A program made the translations under genes and the position numbers. Of a DNA stretch of 64,000 nt, positions 38,915-53,517 are shown piece after piece. The stretch is from positions 2,812,546-2,876,545 of the forward strand of contig VXAZ01001116.1 in assembly GCA_013399875.1 (NCBI GenBank), read 5' to 3'. Numbering within the stretch: position 1 is the stretch's first letter; every line of letters begins with the position of its first letter. Source of the stretch: Gymnorhina tibicen. Lineage: Eukaryota; Chordata; Aves; Passeriformes; Artamidae. Below the pieces are notes generated by a model. That model ran no database searches. It was not told the origin of the DNA and saw only the letters and a program-made list of their open reading frames with translations.

Positions 38915-41900
38915 GTGAGTACATCTATGCTTCTGATTGTGCTTAAAACTAAAGCACTTGTAATTGAATTTGATATAAGGAATTATCCTCTATATTTGAC
39001 ATAATCCTTTCTCTGATAAAGATTCATTATTTAAACTTTACCTCTACAGCCACTAGAATGCTTGTTTAAAAGCAAAATAACCATCAGTGTTGCAGTTCAC
39101 TTCAGTACTGTGAAAAATAATGTCAGCTCTTTAGCAGAGAGAATCCTTTGGACAGGATTTTTGTAACCAGAAGAAGTTACACTTTAACTCCTGCATAACT
39201 TTAAGTTGCAGCAGGCACCTTACAAGCACGAATGTGTTAGTGAGGGTGGGTAAGGCACCTCGGGTGATGGTATCATCATTTGTTGCTGGTCCCTGCAGCC
39301 CTTGCTGTACTGTAGAAAGGGGCTCTTGTAGCCCACAGTAACGGTTGAATTTAAAGCTTCTGGTACGTGATCTACAGAGAGCACGCACGGCCCAAGTGCC
39401 AGGCAGGCTCCTCCGCTTCCTTTCCATGCTGTTAAAACCCACCAGCTACAACACTCCAGATTTTCTCACTCTGATCAGCCTTTGAGCAGCTGAAGTCACT
39501 CACCAGCCGTGAGCGTGGGGTGGTGGCTCGCAGGTCGTCTGCAAGAAATCAGCAGGGAAATTTCAGGCCTTGGCCTATGCAGAAGGCAAAGGACTCACAG
39601 GAACAGCCCTATTTGTGTCCTCCAATTCTACAGTAACAATTAAAATCATAACTGTGCAGAGCTGTTCGAGGCAGGGACTGTGAGGGTGCAGTTGTACAAT
39701 GGTAATTACATCTCTGCCTGGAAATGTTTGGGTTTCTTTGTCTCTGACAGCCCCATCGGGATCCTGTAGGTGCACATCTCCATCAAACTTGTAAACATCT
39801 GAGTGAGAGATCAATGTCTTAAACCTGCTGGACAGGGGCCTTATGTGGAGAACTGCATGCCTTCTAAATAACCAGGTGATCACAAATAAGGAAATACTGA
39901 GATTAAAGATGCTTTATAAAGTCATGCTTACTAACACCACAGTTGCTAACCACGGATGTTATGTTCTTTGGGAGGTTTTTCCTGTTTTACTAGCAGCACA
40001 GCTGACCTCGTTAATGATTTTAAAACACCTTTCACAGAAAGATGTTTGGTTTTAATTAGTCATAAAGGATGAAAAGCACTTAGAAATAGAGTAGTTCCAA
40101 AAAGTATTTTACTGTGGCACCATATTTTGTTGAAAGGTACGCTGATGTTTGGTGTAATACAATCCAGAGCAACTGAGAAGATACGCGAGTGAAGTCAGCA
40201 AGATTCTTCTCAAGTAACATATTTTGTTCCGTATAATTTCCTTACTAATCTTTGCATGAGTACTCCTAACTGTTTTTGAACAGAATTTCTAGAATTTTCA
40301 AGTTACGGTGAGGTTTCCTGGCATCAGAATGACAGTCGTCTCTCCTGTTTCTGGCTGGACAGAGGACTTTTAGGGACAGATAGGGAGTCATCATGCCTCT
40401 AGCAAGGTTTTTATTTCCCTCTTATACAACTCTTCTCAGTTCAAGGGCAAGTTTATTGTTTGTTTACCATTGAGCAAAAAAAAATCAGTTAATTTGGGTT
40501 GTGTAACTCCTTTTTTTCCCCAGCCGTTTAGTTTATATAGAAATCAATCCAAGATATTTCACAGAAACACTAGATAAATTTACACAAGTATACTCTAATT
40601 TTTAATATATGTATTTATACTCTATGCTACATTGATCACTTGCGAGATCTGAGGATCTGATTGTTGGTAGTTGATCCAATGCTCATGTCAAGTAAACATA
40701 CTGCAAATAGCCAGGTAATTATAAATTGTTGGAAATGGCTTCAGAATCTTCATATAATTACAGTACTTAAGAAATTCAAGTGGGCAGATAAAGGATGGAA
40801 GGTTCTGAGGGCTGGACATTTTTACTTCTTTGTCATTAATTTTGGTTATTAATGTAGCTATTTAAAGCTTCCACATCAGCTCTTCTATAAAAAGGAGATG
40901 AGGAAACCTGTTCTATAATGTCTGAGTAATCATATCACCAAAATATTAATAAAAGTAATACATGTCAGATAAACTGCATGGACTCTGAACCTTATCTCTT
41001 GTAAGGTAAAGGGAAGAACTTCAACCTGAAACTTGCTTCCCTTTCCTGCCAACAGGAGAAGAAATAAGCTGTTTTCCTCAGAGCCTATGAGATGTGCTTT
41101 CCTCAGTTTTTTAGTAAAGAACAAGGCTGGTGTGCTCTTCCCTTTCAAGGAAGTTTTCCCTGCTCCAAAAGATGCCACCCTATTTTAAGCATAAGGAATT
41201 GTAGCTCGTTGTTGGATGTGTCAGTAGGATGACATACCCCAGCAATTTTAAGAGATAATCTCTGGGTGAAATGGCTTTGGGCAGAGATATGTCTGTAAGT
41301 CACAGAAAGGTCAGAGCATGTCAACTAATCTCCCTCTGATGGGGGTGCCTCCCTGCCATTTCTGTCTCAGCTGAGTGGGTTCAAGTCTATCCTGTAATCT
41401 GCTGTGAAAACATTGAGTCTGTTCAACCAAAACAAAGTGTTGCCAGGCCCCTGTGATTACAAAGCAGTGGTCTGTTAATGTGCCCCAGTCTAACCTGAGT
41501 CCATTTTTCAAGGCTTGTAGCTACTTGTTAAACCAAATGCCAGTGACAAACTTCATTAAAGCTCTGGTTCTTCCCCCACACTGTGGGTTTTGCAGCCTCA
41601 CCTCCAGCACTGCTGATTGAAGACCATTATTTGTGTTTTTATTGCTACTGTAAATCTCCATAAGATAAAGATTTCACCTCTGTACAAGGTTTTGCAATTG
41701 TTACACCTTCAGATAAAAGCAAATAGATTCATGCATTAAAATCAAAGAAAGGTGACCCTTTGCTACCTTTTGTGTCCAAGCTGTGCTCTGCTTATAGCTG
41801 TGCAGACTATTCCCATGGCTGTTTTGTTGTAAGAGAGCACACATGGTTAATCCCTGGTCTTTCACAGCCCATAGTGGCTTAGGCAAGACCTGGGAAAAGT

Positions 41901-42740
41901 TTCAATAGTTTCTTCCCTGTTACAACAGAGTCCGGCCCCAAGGCATTTTGAGACAAGAACCCATATGGTTATTGAATATGTGGTGTGCTGTAAACCAGCA
42001 TGAGAGGAGGGAGTGACTTTGGGGGTTGTGGTATGATTGTAAGTAATAATTCCTTCCCAAGTCAATTGATTATAGACACAAGTGCTGTCACTGGGATGGT
42101 TGTTATAACATCACAGCAAAGACAAGGCTATCGAGCTGTGTGTCAGCTAAGGCCTCTGGTCGTTTTCCAAATGACTTTCTCTATCCACTGCTCTCTTAAA
42201 ACACATGGAATTTGGGAAGTACCTCTACCATCAATCACCCATGTGTAATTTTCCTGTAATGGGGTAGAGCTCTGTGTTACACTCTCCGTTCTTGCCTGAC
42301 ATTTGAATTACCAAAGTTTGGTATTGTTTGGTTTTAGTCCTACTGTGCTTTGTACTCACATTTTTATGAAGCTATTTTTTACAACACCAGGATTTTCTAT
42401 TTAAGAGGTAGTAGATGAATCATAACATCACTCTATGTGAGACTAGGATTCTTTTCTCCTGTGCACATCAGTTTATGCCAAATTTCATCTATTTTAATTT
42501 GCATTCACAGTGTTTCATAAAGTCCTTTTGCAATTCTTCACAATCAGCTCCCACCTTTATTACCCTGCGTAACTCAGCACCTCCAGCAAGCTGTCACCTA
42601 CTTACCCATCCTTCTCTACACTGTTTAACACGTTGAGCAGCAGGAGCTTCAGCACAGATCACCAAGTGGAGTTTCACTCTCTGAGAAAGCTGAGTAATTT
42701 CCTACTATTTTCTTTGATCAATGTTGTATACATGTAAGGA
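38915..42740. other. Downstream intergenic DNA, no gene seen
   Basis: AT-rich sequence with only short, unrecognised open frames on both strands. Confidence 0.6.
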
Positions 42741-43020
42741 CCTTTCCTTGTGTCTCAAAACTTCTTAGCTTCCTTAAAAACTTTATTATAAATCTTGTTG
42801 AATGTCTTTTTGAAATTAAAGTATGTTATGTCCACACACCTGTTGGCTCCTTCAAAGAACTTCAAAGAAAGTAACTTTCTCTTGCATTTATCAATCAGAA
42901 TCTCCCTCAGGAACTTAAATTCATTCTTTGTACTGTAATTTCTCCCTTGTCCACAATTTCTTCTTTGTCCACAAGATCAAAAGTCTTCTGAAAAATTGGA
43001 AAATCCAACTCCAGACAGCT
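42741..43020 (-). mobile_element. Ancient CR1/L3-like LINE remnant
   Basis: The + strand text GTTGAATGTCTTTTTGAAAT, followed by AAAGTATGTTATGTCCACA, resembles the reverse complement of the conserved reverse-transcriptase part of CR1/L3 LINEs (compare GTCAAATGCCTTTTTGAAAT...ACTATGTCCAC). It is heavily mutated and its edges are unclear. Confidence 0.5.
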
Positions 43021-43573
43021 CAGAGAATTTCTGAAACAGATTCTTGTTCTCATGCTGTCTTTGTGCTCAATGGTGAATGGCACAAGATTCTGCAGTGGAG
43101 TACCTTGGGATAAGAAAAGCAGTGAGCCATTGGGACAAATCTGTTCTTCAGGTTTGAATTAAAGAGGGACTACCAAGGGACAGACCAGCTTACGGGAGGC
43201 TTGTCGCCTGGTGATGCCTCTCAGGAACTTGCATGAACAGGAAAGCTGGACATAATAAAAGAGACAGCCCCACCAAGCACTGGGGACTGGAGGCAAAGAT
43301 AACCTAGTTTGCACAGTGCTCATCCTTGTTGAAAATTCTAATCAACAAGGGACTCTGGATTAAACCAGACTCCAGAATACTTTTGAGTGAAGAGTCATTT
43401 GTTGTAAAACCACAGGCAAGGATCTGTGGACGTCTCATGTCCCAAAAAGATAAATATATAAGCCTGGTTACCTCTGTACTTAAAACAAGGGTGTATTGAA
43501 CCCAGTAGTTCCAATATAGGTGCCTCTGTCATGTTTGTTGAACATCAAGTGAGCACTGGCAGCTGGTATTTTA

Positions 43574-43690
43574 CATATACTGATTGTATAGGGTCACATA
43601 TGTATATGTACATATGTACAGTTTATACACACAAGGATGTAAATCTATCTGTATATGTATAGACAGATGTATATAAATGTGTATATATTC
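43574..43690. repeat. Degenerate TATGTA-rich tract
   Basis: Many imperfect TATGTA/TACATA units separated by short spacers. It is AT-rich and partly palindromic. Confidence 0.75.
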
Positions 43691-43849
43691 TAGCTATAGT
43701 GGAAATATCCGTAAGTGCTAAGGACATTCTGTTAGTAATTGTTCATGGGCTATGATCTTTCATAAACTCTGTGTATGTAGATCCTTGCTCTGTTTCTTCC
43801 TGATAACTTCATTTTTAACATGAAAGGGTTGTGTAAGCGGCCTTTTCAG

Positions 43850-44300
43850 CCACCACCTGACTGGCAGCTTATGCTGAAATGATCATCTATGATTACTCCT
43901 AAATCTGTCTCTTGAATTGCTGCTTGCCAAGACACTGCATGTCTGTCTCTGGTGTTGTGTAAGTTGGTTTTTAGCTGCCTGCCGGTGGATGTCACGGTAC
44001 TGTGATCAGGCAAGTCAGGTTTGCATGACAATAACCTGTCTTTGTCCCTCTTTATTACCCCTCAACTTACATGTCTCCCACAGAGTTTATCAATGAAAGG
44101 TTTATGTCATTGTCTAGGTCACCAATGAACAAAATAGTGTGGCAAAAAGATCCCAGTCCTGTGGCATCACTGCTAAAGGTGGTCTTGCTCCTTGGTGACT
44201 TGCAATGATCAATATTTTGAGATCAATGAAAGAACCAGTTTTTAATCCACATAATTATCTGGTAGTTATATCTTATTTGAGTTTTTAAAGCCAAATGCGG
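43850..44300 (-). mobile_element. Ancient CR1/L3-like LINE remnant
   Basis: In order on the + strand are an ATCTATGATTACTCCTAAAT block, GTCACCAATGAACAAAATAG, CCCAGTCCTGTGGCATCAC and CCAGTTTTTAATCCACATAA. This is the order of blocks in reversed CR1/L3 reverse-transcriptase sequence as I remember it. Divergence is high, suggesting an old insertion. Confidence 0.6.
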
Positions 44301-47300
44301 TGTTGTAATAATGTCTTGGAGGAATTAACATTGCATTATGATAGTTTTCTTTATTCAACAGACATGGAAAAATAAAATAACTAAAGAAAAAACACCAGCC
44401 CAATTTCATTCCCTGTTTACTACCAGCCAGTGAAGTGCTCTGAAGTGAAATGTTGAGGACAATCTCCTTTTTCCACTTGGGATCTCCTTCTCCCTTTAGC
44501 TTTGAGCAGGACCTGCTGCTGGCCAAATCCTAGTTTCTACTGCAATACCTAATGATGAAAAATAATGTCTTTTAGGTAAAGACTGTGTCTTTGGCTGGAG
44601 AAAACACAGCCCCAAAGAAAAAGTGAGATCTGTGCATTAGCTAGGTAAAGCCACAGGAGAAGCCAGGACCATCACCCTGGGAACAGTCCAGATCTGGCAG
44701 GTCACCCATCCTGGCCAGTGCTCCAGCCAGGACCTGACAACCCATGGTGGCTCAACAAACCTCTCTGGGAGAGGAGCCTGTGCATGTTTAGAGCAGCTCA
44801 AATGCAAATGTGTGCTGTATTTTGGGATTACCTATAGTGCATCAGAATAATGCACCATAATGCACCTCCCAAGGCTGCCCTGGTTGCCTCTCTGGTTCCT
44901 CCAGCCCTGCTTACTTGCTCGGAGACAGAAGCGTTCATTTTCTGCAGAAACACTCAGACACCCACTGCAGCCTCCATGAGCAGTGCCCTGGGGCCTGTGA
45001 GTTCCCCATGTGGTAACAGAGAGCTCTGCCTGGGGTGGTGAGCACCTGTGCAGGACAGACACAAAGCAAAGCGAAGTTGTACAGACCAAAGGAGTCTGTA
45101 GGGAACCAGCAGCTCTGAGGATGCCAGATCCCTCTGTCTGCATCCAATAAAAGCCAGAGGGATGAGCACTTCTTTGTGTATCCTGCTAAGCTTTCCTGTA
45201 TAGCTTTCACTGGTGACTTACCAGCTTCTAAAATCTTGGCTATAACTTACTGAAATACACTGTGCCTTTACTACCACACCTGTCCAAGTGGAGGTGGGAG
45301 GAAGGAAATGAACTGAAGCTGGCTGAGCACACTCTGAGCACGTTGCTCCCCTGGAGATGCCATGGTGCAATCAGCAAGTCCTCTCCGTTAGCAGTTGCTG
45401 CCCAGATGCTGCTCTCAGGAGGGGCCTCTCTGTCCTTGCAGCCCAGCAGCCCCTGGGGTGATTCCACTCACAGCTCAGGTAAGTCCAAAAGGTTGGTTCA
45501 GACTCCAAAAGGACAGGGCACCCCTGGGGTGATGGGCAGGTGTGGCAGAGCCCGTGGCCCATGGGAGGTGCTCTGTACTCCTGCCTCATTCATTGGCACT
45601 TCCTTCTGGATAAGATCCTCTCGAGTGGGCTCAGTGTCTGCTTGGTGCTGGTCAGAAATGGGCAGCAGCAACAGCAGAAAGGAAAAATAATTTCAAAGCT
45701 GGAAGAATCCAGGATTCCCTGATGTCTTTCTCTGCTGGGTGAATAACACACCACGCAGCCACAGTGTTTGTAAGTAGACTCTCTGTATTTTTAGCAACTG
45801 ATCTATGAGATCATTTTGCTATTTTCAGTTGTTTGTGACTTGGGACTTTTCTGCTGGGAACACGGTGAGTGGGAAGGAGCACATACCTTCAGCTTCCAGT
45901 GAGGGGCTGAGCAGACTCTGTGTACCCAGTAAATGATACTCATTTTCTGAGCAGCTTACCGCCCTGGAGCACCATCAGTCCAGGGCATCTGCAGCAGTTT
46001 GAGAAATGCCCTCTAGTGTTCTTCCAAGATGCAGGAGAATAAGCACATACCTAGGAAAAGTTCAGACAGTCTTCAGTGAGCTGACCAATAGCTTCCATAA
46101 GCAGGCAGTTTGTCTGTAAGCCTGGATGGCATCTCCCATGCCTCATTCACAAAAAACCAGCATCTTTCTGAAAGCAGGAAATACAATTCCTGCACATGCC
46201 TTTTGGTGCCTCAGTGGATTCAGTGCAAGGGGTCTCACAGCACATTTCTGTATCCTGCCTGTCCTGCACCATTCCCAGAATTCACACAGTGCTGGCTACA
46301 AACACCTACATCTGGCAGCTGGGCACCATTGGCAGGCCCGGCCTTCCACAGGGGCAGCTTGATCATCTCCCTCTTGCCTGCCCCTCTCCTGCCTGCCCTG
46401 TGGCATTGCAGCGTGCCTTTACAGCACCTCTTGTCTCAAAGCACAGAGACCCTGACCCTGAGTGCTGCTGTTCATTCATTGAATAAGGATGCAATAATTT
46501 ATTAACTGAGAGATAAGCCACAGATTTAACTGTACATCAAGCCTGCAGGATTCCCTCAATGCCACCCACTCTGTGCTAAAACTGTTGATTCCTGCATCGA
46601 TGCCAGAATTTTAACGTGTATTAAACAGAGACAACGTCTTGCCACCAGGGCAAGGCTTAGAAGAGACAATTTACTGGGGCTGCCTGTACACGGCACAGCC
46701 CCGGCAGCGCAGGTGTTGGAATGCAGGGCTGCCGGCCACAGCTTCATGCCCTCCTGCCTGGTACCCGAGACACAGCCTCAGCCCCTTGTTCCACCTTACA
46801 AATTTGTTTCACATTGTAGATGTGATTTCTTGGTAGCAGCATCCTCCTGGCATCACATCCCACCAGCCTGAGCTCTCCGTTACCTTCCTTTTCTCCCCCG
46901 TTGGCAAGACACGGACATGCACCAGTCTCTCTCATGGGATAAATAATCTGCCACTGCAACAGGCCTTATAAAAAGGAGCTTATTCTCCTTCCCCAACACC
47001 TGCACCACAAACCTGCACCACATCAACCAGTCCCTGCAGAATGGCCACCTGGGTGGCAGCAGCACCACCATCCCCCCTGCTCAGTGTCCCACCAGCCAGG
47101 CCACTGTCTCACAGCAGGACACTGGGACTTGGCTCACACTCCAGTCCTCATGACCTTCAAGACCTTGGCAGAGCGGAAGGGTTTCCAGCCAGGATGAAAT
47201 TCCGGCTCTAGAAACCCGAGGGTAAATCCAGGTCCAGAAGAGCTCAATTTCATTTGATCAGACCTCCAAGCTCAGGGTAATTTTTGCATCTTGAGAGCTT

Positions 47301-50300
47301 TGGCAGGGCTTCCACGAGTGAGGTCTGAACAACGACCCAAAAAGCCCACGTGGAGCCGCAGCCCACTGGAACTATTCACAAGCAGCCCGATGGCTGCCTC
47401 TGGCTTCTGTGAGCCAGTGAGAAGTGACTGTCTCAGCCTTGGGAGTTTGGTGTTTCCACAGCTTCAGGTTCACCAGCTTAGCCACAGATGTTTTAAGTTA
47501 CTTTATTACATTTTCTATAGTGCTTATAGAAGTACAAAATTGCATTTTTAGTCCCAAAAGGGGACTGTTTATCTATTTTTATTTCCTTTTGGGTTAGAAG
47601 AGGAGGGTGAAAGAAAATATGGACTTGCTTTCTCCAAGAAAACAAACTGACCTTTGAGTGTTATAAAAGCCTTTATACAATAATTTGGGCAAAGAGAACT
47701 GGAATTTCTTCTGTGAAACATATTTTTCCTTAAAAAATGCCAGCTTGCTAAAACCAGAACAGCTTGCAGAAAGGCTTGGTTTAAGTGAATCTGCCCATTT
47801 GATAGCCACTTAGAAAATTTTTGAACTGTTGAAATGCTGAATTTGTCAGCATAACTCTTCAAATATGAAGTTAATCTACAGCTGGAATTTAAAAACCCAG
47901 AATTTAAAAAGTAGAAAAAATAAATACTATTTAAATATAAATGAAGTTAAACCCCAAATGTTTAAACTGACCTAATCCAAAACACATTGTGATCATCAGT
48001 TCACAACAACTTTGAAATTTGGCTTTCTGGGGAGTGGAAAGTTCACTCTCCCCCAGGTAAAGCTGCTCTGGAAAACTTCAGGCAAGTGCAGACTGGGCTG
48101 TGGGTTGAAGTTTCACGCCTGTGCTCTAAAGAAAACTGGGGAACCTCAGGCAATGGCATCACTGTCCCTTTGATAGGTTTCTTTTCAGCTTTCAGTACAG
48201 CACATGGCCAAAGCCACAGGTGAAGCATTTCTGACTGTCTCCCTCATCACCAAAGGCAGTGCAAAACATCCAATGAAAAGAAGAAAAAATATTAAGCTAA
48301 AGGCACACGTTGATCTTGCCAGCCAACACTAATACTAACTAAACTTAAAAGGCTTATTACTGTTTTGGTACTTTACCCCCCCCAAAAAAGAAGTATTCTG
48401 GGCTGGAACTACTGTGAGGCATGTTTAGAGCAAGATAAAGGTCTAAGAAATACACATATTATTGTCCAGGATACATACTGGGAATAACTGGTGGGCATGG
48501 AAAACCAAAGGAAATAATTAAAAGTGGGAGTGTGAACTGTTTTTTTTCCATTTTGGTGTTTTGGGGGAATTTTTTTTGGCCCTGCTTCTGCACTAGAGAA
48601 AGCACAAAAAACCAATTACATTCATTCTAATTTTGGAATGAAGTGGGGGTTTTAAGTTCAAAATAAAAATGGAAGAATTTATCCTGCAATAATACTCTCC
48701 AGAACCTGCACTGGCAAGATACTACTGCACTTCCTGTCTGGGTGAAGTGATGCTTTTATTGTGGCCTGGGGCCAAAAAGGCAACAATAATATTTAAATTT
48801 GCACAGCATATTTCTTAATCTGCTGGGGTTTAAGCAAGCGGGTTGTGCACAGCTGTGCCACTCCTGTTCAACTTCCAAAGTACCAACCCATGTGCTGCTT
48901 TGTGGTTGTTACAGAACACACCAAGTGGCCTGTCTTTCCTCCTCATTTTTTTTGATACTGCACCCTGCTGCAAGTCATCTTGAGAGCCACTGCTGTTGAG
49001 TTTTATCCTCCCAGGGCTGAAACAACATTTTAATACCAGGCAGTGTATAATCAGTGTATATCTGCCCTTGCTCAGGTCCTCAGCTGGACCAAGAGATGCC
49101 TTATTTGAAACACAGTAGACAAAACCATTCCTTCTCTTGGCTGATCATCCCCAAACTGCTCTTCCCAGCAGCTTGGCATGAGGCTCCTCCATCTGGAATT
49201 AATATCTGCTCTTCAAAAAAATCACCCATTGCTTATTTTTTCTTCCTCACTGCTTAGCCTAACGTTCTCCTGAATAGTCAGGAATAAACTGACATTGGGG
49301 GTTTTTGAAGTTCACAGAGCTATGAGAGATTAACAATAGTCAAGAAACAAAAGCAGTAAGATTAAACATTTCTAATAAATATAATTGAGAGAGAAAGAAG
49401 TCTAAAGGCATTTCTAGATCTGAACCAGATGATTCAAGGCTTATAAAACATTCGTTACCAAAAAAATATAAATTCCTGGAGCTTTTGGAGTAAATCCAGT
49501 ACTCAAGCTCAAAGATCATCAGTCAGGGATGCCTTTAATAAATATTTAATTAATCAATCATTGGATCATGCATTTCCTAGTTCCCTTCTAGTAGATATTT
49601 TACCTGTTAATTAGTTTATTTGTGCACTGGGCTCAGACCACAGCCCAGTGTCCTCCTCCTATTCCTATCCATCTTTCTGAACTCCTCTGTTGTTAGATGG
49701 AACTGGTTTCTTTTGAGGACCATTTTTATTTTAACTATTTATTTAATATATTTATTTTGACAATCAAACCAGTATAAAAAAATGCTGCTTTTAATCCAGC
49801 TTTGGGCTGAGCTGCTTTAGGTTTCAGACACAAGAAACCAGTACTGGGCTTGCTGAGGGTGCTCAACTGCAGCCCGGTGGCACGTGTCACACCTAGCTTT
49901 GCCTCTCGACCATAATGCTGCTCGCTTCTTTTGGCATTTTCTCTCAACAGGTCTACAAGGTCCTGTACAGGGAAATGATTTGTGAATTCTACTAATCATA
50001 AAATAGATTAGGTAGAAACCCACATAGGAACACTGTAGTTAGGATCTAGAACTGCATCTTGCCAGAAGAGAGAGCTGACATCTCCTGAAGTGAAAGGCTG
50101 TGTTTGTCCTCCTCAAAGGACAACAAAATACGAGGATGTCCCCCACCATTGTGGGCAGACAGACACATATATCCATCCTGCACTTCTTCAAAGGTGCAAA
50201 GCCTTCATGTTCAGTGGTGGGTTTGCTCTCAGGCTGGTGCTGCTTCCTGGAGGCTGGGATCTGCTGGAGTAACCCCATGGACGTAAGAGCAGGTTTATGT

Positions 50301-52924
50301 GTTTTGACATAAGGGTGACAAACCGAATGCCTTCATGGCTGGGTTCAGCAGTGTGTTGCAGCGAGGTTGCTGGTCAAACCTGGCACTATGTGATGGGATT
50401 GTGAGCTTTGGGAGAAGCTGGTATCAATCAATCTCAGCATTTTCAGCACCAGCCTCAGTCACATGAAGACCCATCTCATTCTGTGTGCACTTTCCCCACA
50501 TCCCATTATGGTCCAAGCAAGTTTCTCAGCTGCCTCCTCGCTCCTGTGTTGGGGCACTTCTTGGTGGGAGGGTAGGGGAGAGTGTCTCCCTCCCTCTGTG
50601 CTCCCAGGCTGAGTAGCTGCTCCCCAGCCAGCAGCCAGCTGGCAGGGACACTGCAGCCCCCATCCTCACCGTGGGGTTCCCTGCAGAGCATGTGGCAGCA
50701 CAAATGACTGCACAGCAAGTGCTCAGGACGGTCCTTGCGTCACACACGTCACCGTGTCATTTGTCACCACTGCTGCAGTGTGACTGCTGATCTCTCACTG
50801 ATTGTAATTCTTTTCAATGAGAGTAGATGGACTTTAAAGCCCCAGAGGAGTGATTTCAGGCAGGGGAAGGATGATGTGTGGCTCAGTCTTGCTGAGCAAC
50901 TTCATATGCTAAGGCTAAGCTGAATTTGCTGGTGGTTAGTGAGAAATGTGTGGCTGTGCCTCTGCTCCAGGAGACACAGGTCCTCCAACCCAGGTAGCCC
51001 CTGGCTGCTATGACCTACCCTGGCTGTATGGGGATACAAACAAATTTTCCATGACTTGCCTGAGTAGCAGGATGCACGCTTGTGGTGGGCACAGTCACAG
51101 GGAGGGATTTCATGAGGCTCCCAGTGCTGGCAGGGAACTACCAGGAAAAGTACTGCTAGAAAACAAGCCAGCACAGCTTGGCCACTGGCCATCAATCTGG
51201 TGAGGCCACTGTGGCACGTATGGGCTTAACGTGTGAGCGCAGGTATGGCTGGGAGTGGTTCAAGCAAAGGAGAAGGAGATATCATGTAGACAAACAGGAA
51301 CAAATATGATGTTTTTTCAAGGAAAAAACTACTTTTTAAATAAAAATAAGAAACTCTGGAGGAGTTGGGGTGCTGCTGCTCCCTCATCCTTTCCTTCTGT
51401 GAACAAGGCAGGAGCCTGCAAAGCAGCTGCCAAAGAAACCCGGGGAGTATGGGTCCGAGGCACGTGGCAACTACAGTTGGCACCGTCTCAGCCCCAAAGC
51501 TTTGTTCTTCTGGGACTGAAAACCCTTAGGGTGGCTGTCCCTGACTCTGGTCTCATATAAATCACTATGAATCAGACACAGATCAGCCACAGAGTCGCAT
51601 TAGTGCCATCTGTACCTCCTTCTCAGTCTCCCACATGCCATTTCACAACGATTCCTTAACTATTTGGTGCAGGTCCCCTTTTCCACATGTTTTAAAGGAA
51701 GTGAATAAACCTGAGCCTGTTAATGTGTAACCCAATTTGAAATATTTGCAGCTAAAACATAGAGCTCATGTTGGTAATGACAACTGGAAATGTTGCTAGA
51801 GCAAAATGCAGCATCTGGAAACAGAACAGCTGGGTATGCACATGAGGCTGAGTTGGTTTGATGGGGAGCATTGATTTCCCCCTACAGTCAATTGCTGCCA
51901 CACAACTTCTCAAATACTCTCTGTTCCCACTTTGTTCCAAAGCTAAAAACCACCTTCAGCGCTGGGGAAAGGATAGATGAAACAATAGCTCTTCTTGTCT
52001 TTCCTGTTCTTGGCAAAACAGGAAGAGCAAATTGTGAGAGGAAAAAGAAGAAACAAACAAATACATATCTGCCAAGATGAGGTTTGTCCTTTTTGCCAGC
52101 AGGCTGAGCAGAGTTCATAGTATCTTTTTCAGAGGAATCATGACTGTGGTGAAAACTACAACTCTGGTGTCAGGAAATTCAAAGTTTTCCCACATGAAAT
52201 GACCAGAGGAGATTTTTTGGTCACTGAAGACTATTAGCCTCTTCCCCAAAGGCAACACAGGAGTTAAAAGTGCAAGCAGATTCCCTCAAGTAACAGGACT
52301 AAGTAAATCTCTGTCTCAAGGGCAATAGAAATGAAAGTACCTTGACTGCAATTGGAAAATCCTTCATTGTTTCTTACTGGGTTACAACCAAACAGAATTA
52401 AATGTCTATTTTTTCCTTACTCAGGGCTGTGCATCTTGTAGATAAAGGAAGACAAATGTACAAACATCCACCTCTGGCAGCTTGTGTGGTGTATACTCTG
52501 TGCACAGGGGCTGTAGAAAACCAACTTCCAGAGCGAGGCAACGACTCATCTGTACTGAAATCAGGCCCTATTTTTTCTTTCAGCTAGGGAAGATCCAACA
52601 CCAACATTGCTGTCATAGCAGCTGCACAGGGAAAAAAGTGATTTCCTGTCTGAGTGTGTTCCATCACTCAGCATTTTATTTTTGTGCTAAACCAAAGCCA
52701 GACATGTCACCCCACCCTGTGCTGGGGCACTCCTCCCAAACCCATGCCACTGGAAAGGCACTGGGAAAATATCACATGGGCAAGACCTGCCACAAAATGC
52801 CCACTCAGTACTTGTGCCAAATGCCTTCTCCAGACGTGTGCCGTCAAGACTGAGTTTTTTGACTTTTGGAGTAGCCAAAGACTATTCTTTCAGCATATAC
52901 CACTTTCTCCCAGAGCTGTCAACC
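44301..52924. other. Intergenic DNA, no gene seen
   Basis: Composition varies. The part 44,640-47,520 is richer in G+C with several open frames of 100-142 codons on both strands, none with a recognisable domain or exon structure. The rest is AT-rich. Confidence 0.6.
46007..46019 (-). promoter_or_regulatory. CTCF-like core motif
   Basis: On the minus strand ACACTAGAGGGCA matches the CTCF core CCASYAGRKGGCR at 12 of 13 positions. Confidence 0.35.
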
Positions 52925-53517
52925 TGGTCCTGGTTTTGGCTGGGAGAGTTTTTTTTCTTAGTAGCTGGTACAGTGCTGTGTTTGGGATTTAGTATGAGAA
53001 TGACATTGATAACACACTGATGTTTCAGTTGTTGCTCAGTAGTGCTGACCCCCAAGTCAAGGACTTGTCAGTGTCTCATGCTCTGCCAGGGAGCAGGGGC
53101 ACAAGGAACCAGGAGGGAGCATGGCCAGGACAGCTGACCCCAACTGGACAAAGGGATATTCCATACCACAGGCAGTCATGCCCAGTCTATAAACTGGGGG
53201 GACTTGGCCAGGAAGGGCCAGTCACTGTGCAGGGACTGGCCAGACATCAGTCAGCAGGTGGTGAGAATTGTATTGGGCATCACATGGTTTTTTTCCTTGG
53301 ATTTTATTCCTTTCACTCTACCTCTCTTTTCCATTAAAATTGGTGCTGCTAATACTATTATTATATTTTACTTTATTTCAGTTATTAAACTGCTTCTATC
53401 TCAACTCACAGGTTTTACCTTTTCAAGATTCTCTTCTTCATCTTAATGGAAGCACAGAGTGGGAGGTGAGCAAGTGGCCATGTGGGGTTAATTGCTGTCT
53501 GAGTTTAAACCATGACA
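52925..53517 (+). mobile_element. Solo LTR of an avian ERVL-like endogenous retrovirus (second copy)
   Basis: It starts near TCCTGGTTTTGGCTGGGAGA and ends near AAACCATGACA. It shares with the LTR at 12,127 the block GGACAGCTGACCCCAACTG and the block AGGGATATTCCATACCA. It also has a TATAAA (53,188-53,193) and ATTAAA (53,384-53,389). Its remaining sequence differs from the first copy, so it belongs to another subfamily. No internal viral region flanks it. Confidence 0.82.

Noticed and set aside
43130..43560. Possible LTR with a TATATAAG motif
   Set aside because: No TG...CA ends, poly(A) signal or target duplication could be defined.
45262..47551. Open frames of 100-142 codons in the GC-richer intergenic region
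   Set aside because: They lie on both strands with no splice context or recognised family. Length is explained by local composition.
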